A DNA stretch of 5,463 bases from Flavobacteriales bacterium. GTDB lineage: Bacteria; Bacteroidota; Bacteroidia; Flavobacteriales; UA16. Every line of letters starts with the position of its first letter. Position 1 is the stretch's first letter. The notes beneath the pieces are model-generated. The model made no database searches. It had not been told where the DNA came from and saw only the letters and a program-made list of their open reading frames with translations. Made by a program: the position numbers and the translations under genes. Below are positions 1 through 5,463 of this stretch, in pieces. The DNA is taken from NCBI GenBank assembly GCA_030831885.1, contig JAURKF010000176.1, positions 1 to 5,463 on the forward strand, read 5' to 3'.

Positions 1-2
1 AT

Positions 3-578
3 AAAGTGGGTGAAAAGCTCTACAGTATTCGCTTCAAGCCAACGTCATTCTATGGCGTAGATGCGACAACATTTTTCACCAATGGCATATCGTGCCTGGC
101 GAAATTGGACAACGGAAATGCCTATGCCGGTGAATATAATGGAGAGGCCAAAACGGAAGATTTGCACATCAATATTATCCCAAAGTTGTGTGATGAATTG
201 TACTGTGTATTCCCGGAGATTGCAAAAACGGATGATTATGTTTCCATCACTTACGACAACACTCAGGAGACGAATCCCGATTTACAAAACCTGGGAGACG
301 ATGAGTGCTACCTATTCCTGCGTGCCGAGCAGAGCACGTTTGTAGCCTACAATTATGCAGATCCGGCCGTGGTTGCTACCATACCGCAATTAAAAATGAA
401 ATCAATTGGTGACGGCAAGTTTCGACTCACCATCATTCCTTCCGATTTCTTCAATGAAGCAGGTGTGCTACCTGAGGGCTTCCAATTTAAGAAGCTGAAA
501 TTTTACGTGCTTAAACCGGGGTACACCTACGCGACTACCCCACCCACCCAAACGTTTAGTTTTATAAGTTGTGATTAA
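3..578 (+). CDS. C-terminal part of a repeated beta-domain protein, function unknown (5' end outside window)
   Basis: The frame is open to the left edge of the window, so this is most likely the 3' end of a longer gene; the GTG at position 6 reads better as an internal Val than as a start. No enzyme motif is recognisable. The roughly 190 residues (numbered from that GTG) are rich in Phe, Tyr, Thr and Asp with alternating hydrophobic residues, as in beta-sandwich domains of secreted or surface proteins. Two stretches resemble each other: residues 5-38 (IRF-PTSFYG followed by LAKLDNG) and 136-172 (FRLTIIPSDFF followed by LKFYVLKPG). Between them a segment with TDDYVSITYDN recalls the repeated domains of multidomain Bacteroidota extracellular proteins. 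I infer the tail of one repeat followed by one complete repeat. The protein ends ISCD; no type IX sorting domain is visible at the C-terminus. TAA stop at 576-578, with a strong terminator 25 bases later. The function is not identified. Confidence 0.75.
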   Translation, partial: KVGEKLYSIRFKPTSFYGVDATTFFTNGISCLAKLDNGNAYAGEYNGEAKTEDLHINIIPKLCDELYCVFPEIAKTDDYVSITYDNTQETNPDLQNLGDDECYLFLRAEQSTFVAYNYADPAVVATIPQLKMKSIGDGKFRLTIIPSDFFNEAGVLPEGFQFKKLKFYVLKPGYTYATTPPTQTFSFISCD

Positions 579-602
579 GTCAATATATCTGTTGTTTACA
601 AC

Positions 603-637
603 AAAAAAGGCGAGCTCTAAAGCACGCCTTTTTTTTT
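603..637. terminator. Bidirectional intrinsic terminator between the convergent first gene and gap
   Basis: An A6 run plus GGCG (603-612) pairs with CGCC plus a T run (625-637). The GGCG/CGCC stem is extended inward by GC/GC (614-615 with 622-623) past an A-A mismatch, closing on a TCTAAA loop. On the plus strand the stem is followed by nine T's; on the minus strand the complement of the A6 run supplies a U tract. The hairpin can therefore stop transcription from both converging genes. It lies 25 bases after the upstream stop codon and about 65 bases past the gap stop codon. Confidence 0.86.
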
Positions 638-669
638 ATGAATACTACTTCTTCAACTAAGAGGAAACC

Positions 670-701
670 CCTCACACCTTATCCCTTACCCCTTACCCCT
701 T
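670..701. repeat. Degenerate CCTTACC heptamer repeat, G-rich on the gap mRNA strand
   Basis: Seven-base units run CCTCACA, CCTTATC, CCTTACC, CCTTACC and a partial CCTT, about 4.6 copies with the last full two identical. The array abuts the gap stop codon (complement of 701-703). Read on the minus strand, i.e. in the gap transcript, it gives GGGG-TAA-GGGG-TAA-GGG, then an 11-base spacer and another GGGG (complement of 668-671). This arrangement could form a G-quadruplex in the 3' UTR. The repeat itself is seen directly; any structure or role is inference. Confidence 0.65.
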
Positions 702-2164
702 TAATAATAAATATTCCTCCTCACCTTAGCCACATACTTGGCAAGGCGAATCACCTGCTTGGTGTAACCAAATTCGTTGTCATACCATACGTACAACACA
801 ACTCCTTTTCCATCAGGAGAAACAATGGTTGCCTGTGAATCGAACACTGAGCAACAATCGTTGCCAACGATATCGCTGCTCACTAGCTCTTCACTGATAC
901 TGTAATATATCTGGTTCACCAAGTCGCCTTCCAGCGCGCTCTTGCGAACAGTAGCGTTAATTGCTTCGAGCGTTGTTGACTTATTCAAGTAAACATGAAT
1001 GATAGCAAGCGATCCGTTGGGTGTTGGTACACGCACAGCATTGGCTGTGAGTTTGTCTTTCAACTCCGGAATCACCTTCGTTACAGCCTTACCGGCACCC
1101 GTCTCAGTGATAACCATATTCACCGCAGCACTGCGACCACGACGACTTTTCTTGTGCATATTGTCGAGCAGGTTCTGGTCGTTCGTATAGGCATGCACAG
1201 TTTCAATGTGGCCCTTATCAATACCATATGCATCGTGTATGCTCTTCAGCACCGGGCAAATCGCATTCGTAGTGCAGCTGGCGGCCGAGAAGATGGTTTC
1301 GTTTTCGATATCCAAATCGCGATGATTGATTCCGTAAACAATATTAGGAACCTCTTTGCCGGGAGCTGTGAGAATAACCTTTTCAACGCCCTTAGCCTTT
1401 AGATGAACACCCAAAGCGCTGCGGTCTTTGAAAACCCCGGTGTTGTCGATTAAAAGGGCGTTTTGGATGCCATAGGCAGTATAATCAATTGCTCCCGGGT
1501 CCTTCGCACCAATCATGTGGATGCGCTGCCCGTTCACAATCATGCATTTATTTTCATAGTCGATATCCACAGTCCCCTTGAATCGGCCGTGAACCGAATC
1601 ATTTTCAAACAAGGCCGCACGTTTCTTAATACTGAGGTCATCATCTTCACGGGTAACGATTGCGCGCAAACGCAACTGCTGGCCTTTACCTGCTTGCTTT
1701 ACCAGCTCGCGTGCGGCAAGGCGGCCAATACGACCAAAGCCAAACAATACCACGTCGCGTGGCTCGATGTCGGCTCCTTCCTCTTGCATAAAATTGCGCA
1801 ACTTCTCCCCTAAAAACTCCTTTTGATTTTTGAAATGATCCCGCTCGGCTAGCCACTCGCTGGCCAATTTTCCGATATCGATTTTTGCAGGTGCCAGCTC
1901 CATATCGTAAAGTCCACGGGCCAAATCGGCCGTATCGAAAATGGAAATAGGTTTACCTACCACTTCGGCTGCATACTTGTGCAGACGCATAATTTCAGTG
2001 GCGTTCACATCAACCATGTGGTTGCGGAAAAGCACTAACTCAATACTCTTGTCGAACATAAGTTTTCCGACGGAGTTGAGCAGATCAACCGCTGCCTTCT
2101 CTTGGTTAACATACACCTGCAGTTCATTGCTGTAAGTGTCAGTTGCCGTAATGTTTTGTGACAT
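701..2164 (-). CDS. gap: Long-form glyceraldehyde-3-phosphate dehydrogenase with N-terminal extension
   Basis: Phosphorylating GAPDH, a cytoplasmic enzyme of glycolysis/gluconeogenesis that interconverts glyceraldehyde 3-phosphate and 1,3-bisphosphoglycerate with NAD(P). The product has 487 residues against about 335 for common GAPDH. The extra length is an N-terminal, mostly helical block (about 1-135) seen in a long GAPDH subfamily; its role is unknown to me. The core starts at the Rossmann loop GFGRIGR (142-148). The active site ASCTTN holds Cys297, and the catalytic His is 324 in HAYTNDQ. TGAGKAV (355-361), RVPTPNGS (378-385) and WYDNEFGY (460-467) complete the family signature, so the enzyme looks fully active. 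The Asp that usually ends the second Rossmann strand and selects NAD aligns with Thr171 followed by Arg172, and the usual Leu-Pro of the S-loop is Asn335-Met336. Both changes hint at NADP or dual use (inference). It is transcribed alone, divergently from the DUF5683-dapB operon. Confidence 0.97.
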   Translation of the reverse strand: MSQNITATDTYSNELQVYVNQEKAAVDLLNSVGKLMFDKSIELVLFRNHMVDVNATEIMRLHKYAAEVVGKPISIFDTADLARGLYDMELAPAKIDIGKLASEWLAERDHFKNQKEFLGEKLRNFMQEEGADIEPRDVVLFGFGRIGRLAARELVKQAGKGQQLRLRAIVTREDDDLSIKKRAALFENDSVHGRFKGTVDIDYENKCMIVNGQRIHMIGAKDPGAIDYTAYGIQNALLIDNTGVFKDRSALGVHLKAKGVEKVILTAPGKEVPNIVYGINHRDLDIENETIFSAASCTTNAICPVLKSIHDAYGIDKGHIETVHAYTNDQNLLDNMHKKSRRGRSAAVNMVITETGAGKAVTKVIPELKDKLTANAVRVPTPNGSLAIIHVYLNKSTTLEAINATVRKSALEGDLVNQIYYSISEELVSSDIVGNDCCSVFDSQATIVSPDGKGVVLYVWYDNEFGYTKQVIRLAKYVAKVRRNIYY

Positions 2165-2225
2165 TGCTTTGATTTTAAAGATTTAAAAAAGAACGAATTG
2201 CCCAAGGGTTCATTGACTTGGGGTG

Positions 2226-2258
2226 CAAAGGTAATTCGGATCTTTTATTGGGAATAAA
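2226..2258 (-). promoter_or_regulatory. Bacteroidota-type promoter for gap
   Basis: On the minus strand TACCTTTG (complement of 2226-2233) is an exact match to the Bacteroidota -7 consensus TAnnTTTG. A TTTA (complement of 2255-2258) lies 21 bases upstream, one base off the -33 TTTG element and at an acceptable spacing. The expected start of transcription is near 2219-2220, giving a leader of about 55 bases before the ATG at 2164. The leader has no Shine-Dalgarno-like purine run next to the ATG, which is usual for the phylum. Confidence 0.7.
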
Positions 2259-2266
2259 TTTTAACC

Positions 2267-2917
2267 ATGGTCATTCATAGGCTTAGTTCGATTTTCTTTG
2301 CCAATTGTATGAGGTTAGCCCTAACGCTTATTTTAATGTGGAGTAGTATTATTGCTTCGGCTCAACCCAGCGATAGCTCGAGTATTGCGTCCGATACTGC
2401 GCTTTTCAAAAGTGCGTTTCGGAAGCAGTTTTCGCTCAGATGGAATCAAAAGCCACACTCCCCCTTTAAAGCAACCGTGCTTTCCTTAAGCTTTCCGGGG
2501 GCAGGGCAGATTTACAACGGTTCGGCAAAGCAAGGTTCCTTCTTTCGCAAATACTGGAAAGTGCCTATAGTTTGGGTTGGAGTTGGAACATGCGTGGCCT
2601 TTATCGATTACAATTCACGGAATTATCGCTATTTCAGGGATCAATACATCGCAGCCGCAGACAACGACCCAACAACCATCCCAACAGAAAGTTCCAATGC
2701 CCTTTATCTGAAGGACGGCATGAACTATTTCGGAAAATTCATGGACATCAGTTACATGAGCTTAATGGGGATCTATATTTTACAAGCCATAGAAGCCAAT
2801 GTAGATGCTCACTTGTTTTATTATGACATTAGCAATGATCTTTCCCTGCGTTGGCATCCCTCCTATTTCGTGGCCGGAAGCCGGAAACACGGAATAGGAA
2901 TTACACTTCAATTCTAA
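2267..2917 (+). CDS. DUF5683-type membrane protein encoded next to dapB
   Basis: Recognised as a DUF5683-like protein from its pattern: an ATVLSLSFPGAGQIYNG segment (69-85), a YWKVPIVWVGVG helix (96-107), the YNSRNYRYFRDQY stretch (115-127) and the VDAHLFYYDISNDLS motif (179-193). The molecular function of the family is not established. Residues 15-33 (Met-Arg, a hydrophobic core, then ASAQ) look like a signal peptide. The ATG at 2309 (Met15) is therefore a credible alternative start, giving 202 residues; 2267 is kept as the longest form. Further hydrophobic segments lie at about 68-82, 99-114 and 162-177, suggesting an inner-membrane protein. About nine residues (GSAKQGSFF) appear inserted between GQIYN and the KYWK helix compared with the form I remember. 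The next gene, dapB, starts 5 bases after the stop, so the two are co-transcribed. A weak -7-like TAAATTTT at 2255-2262 would fit the later start better. Confidence 0.85.
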   Translation: MVIHRLSSIFFANCMRLALTLILMWSSIIASAQPSDSSSIASDTALFKSAFRKQFSLRWNQKPHSPFKATVLSLSFPGAGQIYNGSAKQGSFFRKYWKVPIVWVGVGTCVAFIDYNSRNYRYFRDQYIAAADNDPTTIPTESSNALYLKDGMNYFGKFMDISYMSLMGIYILQAIEANVDAHLFYYDISNDLSLRWHPSYFVAGSRKHGIGITLQF

Positions 2918-2922
2918 CCGCC

Positions 2923-3630
2923 ATGAATATTGCACTGATAGGATACGGCAAAATGGGAAAAGAGATCGAGCAGATCTTACTTCACAGGGGCCACAACATT
3001 ACCCTGCGCTCTAACCGAAGCATACCATTTACCTCCGCCGATCTTTCCGGAACCGATGTCGCCATCGAGTTCACAGAACCACACTCGGCCGTCGATAACA
3101 TACAAAAATGTTTCGAAGCCAACGTACCCGTGGTAGTGGGCACTACCGGATGGTATGTGCGCATGCGGGAGGTACGAAGCGCTTGCGAGCAGTTGAATGG
3201 AGGTCTATTCACCGCATCCAACTTTTCAATAGGAGTGAACGTAGTGTTCCAGGTAAATCGGATGCTTGCTCGTATTATGAACGACCTGGACGAATACAAC
3301 CCATCGATAGAAGAAATTCACCATACCGCCAAACGCGACTCGCCCAGTGGCACCGGAATCACCCTTGCAGAAGGCATTATTGAAAATTATCCCGGACTCG
3401 ATGGTTGGCTCAATGAAGCCACGGATGATACGCATAAACTGAGCATAACCTCTCGCCGCGAAGGAGAGGTGCCGGGTACACACATCATTCGCTATACTTC
3501 GGACGTTGACGAAATACAGCTTGTGCATCAAGCCTTCAACCGAAAGGGGTTTGCTCTCGGTGCCGTAAAAGCCGCAGAGTTCATGAAAGGGAAATCAGGT
3601 GTCTTCGGGATGTCGGATTTACTGAAATGA
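2923..3630 (+). CDS. dapB: 4-hydroxy-tetrahydrodipicolinate reductase
   Basis: DapB reduces 4-hydroxy-tetrahydrodipicolinate to tetrahydrodipicolinate with NAD(P)H in the cytoplasm, on the route to diaminopimelate (peptidoglycan) and lysine. The 235 residues begin with the nucleotide-binding loop GYGKMG (7-12), followed by AIEFTEPHSA (47-56) and VVGTTGW (71-77). The catalytic/substrate motif EIHHTAKRDSPSGTG (131-145) carries His133, His134 and Lys137, matching His159, His160 and Lys163 of the E. coli enzyme, and the PSGT loop. It is shorter than E. coli DapB (273), as in other Bacteroidota: the segment between the first strand and EFTEPH is reduced. The frame is open further upstream to 2851, but the ATG at 2923 is chosen because it directly precedes the Rossmann fold and sits 5 bases after the DUF5683 stop. 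No terminator with a T run is visible after the TGA; the next gene converges from 3668. Confidence 0.96.
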   Translation: MNIALIGYGKMGKEIEQILLHRGHNITLRSNRSIPFTSADLSGTDVAIEFTEPHSAVDNIQKCFEANVPVVVGTTGWYVRMREVRSACEQLNGGLFTASNFSIGVNVVFQVNRMLARIMNDLDEYNPSIEEIHHTAKRDSPSGTGITLAEGIIENYPGLDGWLNEATDDTHKLSITSRREGEVPGTHIIRYTSDVDEIQLVHQAFNRKGFALGAVKAAEFMKGKSGVFGMSDLLK

Positions 3631-3667
3631 TACATCGACACCAACGACTTGCCCAAGCAATCCGTAA

Positions 3668-4090
3668 TTATTGCATAGCCCCAATCTCTTCCATATCCAT
3701 CATATCCTCCCACTCCTGCTCGATTCCATGCAGAGCGTGGTAGATAGGTTGTCTTCGGAAATATTTACGCATTGCCTCCACATCGGTCGGTGATTTTGAA
3801 ACCAACCAGTATCGCTCTTGCCACTCAAAGGGCACTTGGGAAGAGTTGCGTTCAACAAAATCCTGCAGCCAGTAGCTAAGTATTTTCAGCATGGCGAAAA
3901 CATCGGCCTGTGCGGGCACCTTCACCAACAAGTGCAAATGATTGGGTTGCAAGCATACATCCTCGCATTGCAGCCCCTTATATGCCACAACCTGTCGAAT
4001 GAATACATCCATATCCGCCGCCAACGAATCATCGAACGGCTTTCTGCCATCAGCAACAAATAACACAGCATGCATATATATCGCTACCAT
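3668..4090 (-). CDS. IS200-like / REP-associated tyrosine transposase (Y1, HUH)
   Basis: A Y1_Tnp-family single-strand DNA transposase of 140 residues, the usual size for IS200 TnpA or a RAYT. The metal-binding HUH motif is PNHLHLLVKVP with His51 and His53. WQERYWLVSKS (90-100) matches the conserved WQxGYxxFSxS region, and the probable nucleophile is Tyr110 in RKYFRRQ with Gln114 after it. All expected catalytic residues are present and no frame break is seen, so the gene looks intact. The C-terminal tail (124-140) is acidic and Met-rich. No TnpB/IscB accessory gene adjoins it. It is convergent with dapB, 37 bases away, and preceded by a hairpin-rich spacer of 120 bases. The choice between a mobile IS200-type element and a resident RAYT acting on scattered REP hairpins cannot be made from one copy; absence of clear IS ends and a position between housekeeping genes favour the latter slightly. 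Confidence 0.88.
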   Translation of the reverse strand: MVAIYMHAVLFVADGRKPFDDSLAADMDVFIRQVVAYKGLQCEDVCLQPNHLHLLVKVPAQADVFAMLKILSYWLQDFVERNSSQVPFEWQERYWLVSKSPTDVEAMRKYFRRQPIYHALHGIEQEWEDMMDMEEIGAMQ

Positions 4091-4099
4091 GAGAGTTCT

Positions 4100-4111
4100 T
4101 TAGAGCTCTAA
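4100..4111. repeat. Perfect 12-base palindrome just upstream of the transposase start
   Basis: TTAGAGCTCTAA is its own reverse complement and ends 9 bases before the transposase ATG (complement of 4088-4090). With one bulged T the pairing extends three more bases on each side (4097-4113). It could be an operator-like site, or a stem in the transposase leader that hides the start. No factor can be named. Confidence 0.45.
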
Positions 4112-4112
4112 G

Positions 4113-4131
4113 ATCCAGAATCACTTCGGAT
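4113..4131. repeat. Bulged hairpin, candidate REP-like element
   Basis: ATCC-a-GAA-tcac-TTC-GGAT forms a 7-pair stem (4113-4116 and 4118-4120 with 4125-4131) with one bulged A at 4117 and a 4-base loop. A short hairpin with a bulge or mismatch next to a Y1 transposase gene is the form of REP elements recognised by RAYT proteins. The GTAG/GGAG-type tetranucleotide that precedes known REP stems is not obvious here. Only one copy is seen in this window, so the identification is tentative. Confidence 0.4.
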
Positions 4132-4146
4132 ATGCATGACCCGGTA

Positions 4147-4163
4147 TATTCCTATTCGGAATA
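4147..4163. repeat. Small inverted repeat TATTCC/GGAATA
   Basis: A 6-base perfect stem (4147-4152 with 4158-4163) with a 5-base loop, in the spacer between the MFS gene and the transposase. It has no following T run on either strand, so it is not a standard intrinsic terminator for the MFS gene. It adjoins the possible transposase promoter. Confidence 0.4.
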
Positions 4164-4164
4164 G

Positions 4165-4195
4165 CAAAATGAATAAATCAACTTAGAAATGACAA
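4165..4195 (-). promoter_or_regulatory. Possible promoter of the transposase gene
   Basis: On the minus strand TCATTTTG (complement of 4165-4172) differs from the TAnnTTTG -7 box by one base, and a TTG (complement of 4193-4195) lies 20 bases upstream at -33 spacing. Transcription would start near 4158, giving a leader of about 70 bases that contains both the bulged hairpin and the palindrome. The mismatch falls in a conserved position, so this is a weak call. Confidence 0.3.
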
Positions 4196-4210
4196 CCGAG
4201 AGGAATAACA

Positions 4211-5422
4211 TTATCGATTGCTCCACCTTTCCACAAGCATTGTGCATGAAGCCACCAACAAGGTGAAGGCAATCATAACAAACCAAAGCGTATTGTATCC
4301 GAAATCACTCATAACCCAAGTCGCCACAAGCGGTGTAAAAATGTGCGAGGCCGACCATGACATCACATAAAGCGAAGCATACTGACCGCGATTCTTCTTA
4401 CCGGATCTACTATTCATGAACGTATTGGTAAACGGCATGACCAGCATTTCTGAAAAGGACACAAGCGTAATGATGAGCAGAAAGGATAGAAATCCGTGAA
4501 GAAAAAGTATCATCACATAACTTAGGGTGAGCAATAAAGCACCCCAAATGATCCATCGAAACAAACTCGCCTTCTTTTCAATTTTATAGATGAGGACGAG
4601 TTCAATGGCCGCAACCAGCAATCCGTTCAAAGCTAGAATAGCGCCTATCTCAGTCTCTGTGAATCCCTCTTGATTTTTGTAATAAATCGACATGGTACTG
4701 AATAACTGGAAGAAAGCCATCGCATAAATGGTCACCAAAGGCAGAAACAACAGAAATGCCTTGTCGCGCCAAGGCGAACGCTCAGACTCCGACACGAGCG
4801 ATTCATTTTCCCTTTGAGCGTTCTCCGCTTTTCCCTTGTCCTCTCTCAAATAGAAATAAACGAAGCTCGCTGCCAACAAACACGTAGCACCATCGGCCCA
4901 AAACAGCCACTTATAATCGATAGCTGCAAGGAACCCGCCGATAGCAGGACCAATTGAAAATCCGAGATTAATCGCCAGGCGGTACAATGAAACGGATCGT
5001 GTATAATTCTCGGGGGTGCTGTAATGTGAAATGGCCACCATTCCCGCCGGACGAAATCCATCGCCACAGGCACTCAACAGAAAGAGTACAATGCACAAAG
5101 GCAAAAAAGAGGTTGTTTGCGCTGCAACCAGAAACAAGATGAAGCCCCCAACTAAACTTGCTACCATCACAGGATGGTGCCCCACCCTGTCCGTTAATCG
5201 CCCACCTATGTACACGCCCAATAATGCACCGAAACCATAGCATGACATGGCAATTCCAACTTGTGTAAAATCGAGTTGCAATTTATCTTTCAGGTATACG
5301 GCCATGAAAAAGATAACCATCGAACCACTGCGGTTGATGAATTGCGCCAAAGCCAATAGCCAAATGGATCGACTCAACCCGCCAAAGGCATCTTTAAAAT
5401 TGCGCACGGTTCCCCACAACAT
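4211..5422 (-). CDS. MFS transporter, drug-efflux (DHA1-like) type
   Basis: A 403-residue inner-membrane protein with about 12 hydrophobic segments, split into two halves by a charged loop at about 192-221. Signature motif A is GGRLTDRVGHHP (73-84) between helices 2 and 3, with the conserved Asp78. The antiporter-type motif C region is RLAINLGFSIGPAIGGFL (148-165) in helices 4-5. NRSG (30-33) in helix 1, and FSEMLVMPFTN (323-333) with Glu325 within a C-half helix, are typical of proton-coupled multidrug or small-molecule exporters of this type. The substrate cannot be told from sequence. The Met at 5422 precedes the first helix by about 18 residues and fits the family; a CTTTGCA (complement of 5441-5447) 19 bases upstream resembles the end of a -7 box, but the rest of the promoter is outside the window. 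It lies on the same strand as the transposase with a 120-base spacer and no clear terminator between. Confidence 0.93.
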   Translation of the reverse strand: MLWGTVRNFKDAFGGLSRSIWLLALAQFINRSGSMVIFFMAVYLKDKLQLDFTQVGIAMSCYGFGALLGVYIGGRLTDRVGHHPVMVASLVGGFILFLVAAQTTSFLPLCIVLFLLSACGDGFRPAGMVAISHYSTPENYTRSVSLYRLAINLGFSIGPAIGGFLAAIDYKWLFWADGATCLLAASFVYFYLREDKGKAENAQRENESLVSESERSPWRDKAFLLFLPLVTIYAMAFFQLFSTMSIYYKNQEGFTETEIGAILALNGLLVAAIELVLIYKIEKKASLFRWIIWGALLLTLSYVMILFLHGFLSFLLIITLVSFSEMLVMPFTNTFMNSRSGKKNRGQYASLYVMSWSASHIFTPLVATWVMSDFGYNTLWFVMIAFTLLVASCTMLVERWSNR

Positions 5423-5463
5423 AGTGCGAAAATACGAGCATGCAAAGAGGGATTATTGATTAA

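Noticed and set aside
612..622. GAGCTCTAAAG in the terminator loop matches the reverse complement of 4098-4108 beside the transposase start, suggesting a shared element.
   Set aside because: Several 11-base matches are expected by chance in a window of this size; it contains the palindromic GAGCTC core and no match extends beyond it.
995..1402. A 135-codon open frame on the plus strand opposite gap.
   Set aside because: It lies wholly inside the strongly conserved gap coding sequence and its translation shows no recognisable protein pattern; it is an antisense shadow.
2851..2922. Longer dapB form starting at 2851.
   Set aside because: The added 24 residues overlap the end of the DUF5683 gene, are basic and unlike any DapB N-terminus; the ATG at 2923 begins directly at the Rossmann fold.
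3649..3674. Small hairpins TTGC-CCAA-GCAA and GCAAT/ATTGC between dapB and the transposase, as a terminator.
   Set aside because: Stems are only 4-5 pairs, they compete with each other, and neither has a T run on either strand.
4069..4138. Nine-base inverted repeat CATGCATAT (4069-4077) / ATATGCATG (4130-4138) around the transposase start, as possible element ends.
   Set aside because: The core ATGCAT is itself palindromic, so the match is easy to obtain; one copy lies inside the coding sequence and Y1 transposases do not use terminal inverted repeats.
4091..4210. Riboswitch or small RNA in the hairpin-rich spacer.
   Set aside because: The stems are short and separate, with no recognisable riboswitch core and no terminator following them.

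Overview
The window reads as chromosomal DNA from a member of the Bacteroidota. Evidence: a DUF5683-type membrane protein immediately followed by a short (235-residue) dapB, a pairing I know from that phylum; a Bacteroidota-type promoter (TAnnTTTG -7 box) in front of the GAPDH gene; starts without a Shine-Dalgarno purine run; and a 487-residue long-form GAPDH. The exact genus cannot be read from the sequence. All 5.46 kb is accounted for by six genes; the longest gap between genes is about 120 bases.

Layout. (1) 3-578, +: the C-terminal end of a larger protein cut by the window edge, apparently built of repeated beta-rich domains. (2) 579-700: a strong two-way terminator and a G-rich (minus strand) heptamer repeat that lies in the 3' UTR of the next gene. 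(3) 701-2164, -: gap, a long-form glyceraldehyde-3-phosphate dehydrogenase with an N-terminal extension of about 135 residues and an unusual cofactor pocket. (4) 2165-2266: the divergent intergenic region with a good gap promoter. (5) 2267-2917 and 2923-3630, +: a DUF5683 membrane protein and dapB (4-hydroxy-tetrahydrodipicolinate reductase), 5 bases apart and surely one operon. (6) 3668-4090, -: an intact IS200/REP-associated Y1 (HUH) transposase, convergent with dapB. (7) 4091-4210: a hairpin-rich spacer upstream of the transposase. (8) 4211-5422, -: a 12-helix MFS transporter of the drug-efflux type.

Functionally the window mixes central carbon metabolism (gap), lysine/diaminopimelate supply for peptidoglycan (dapB) with its conserved membrane-protein partner, an export pump and a single-domain transposase. 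The genes do not form one pathway. I see no CRISPR, toxin-antitoxin, phage-defence or biosynthetic cluster and no clear undescribed system. The points most worth a second look are the transposase with its cluster of upstream hairpins sitting where the dapB operon often continues, the GAPDH cofactor-pocket substitutions, and the G-rich repeat beside the gap stop codon.
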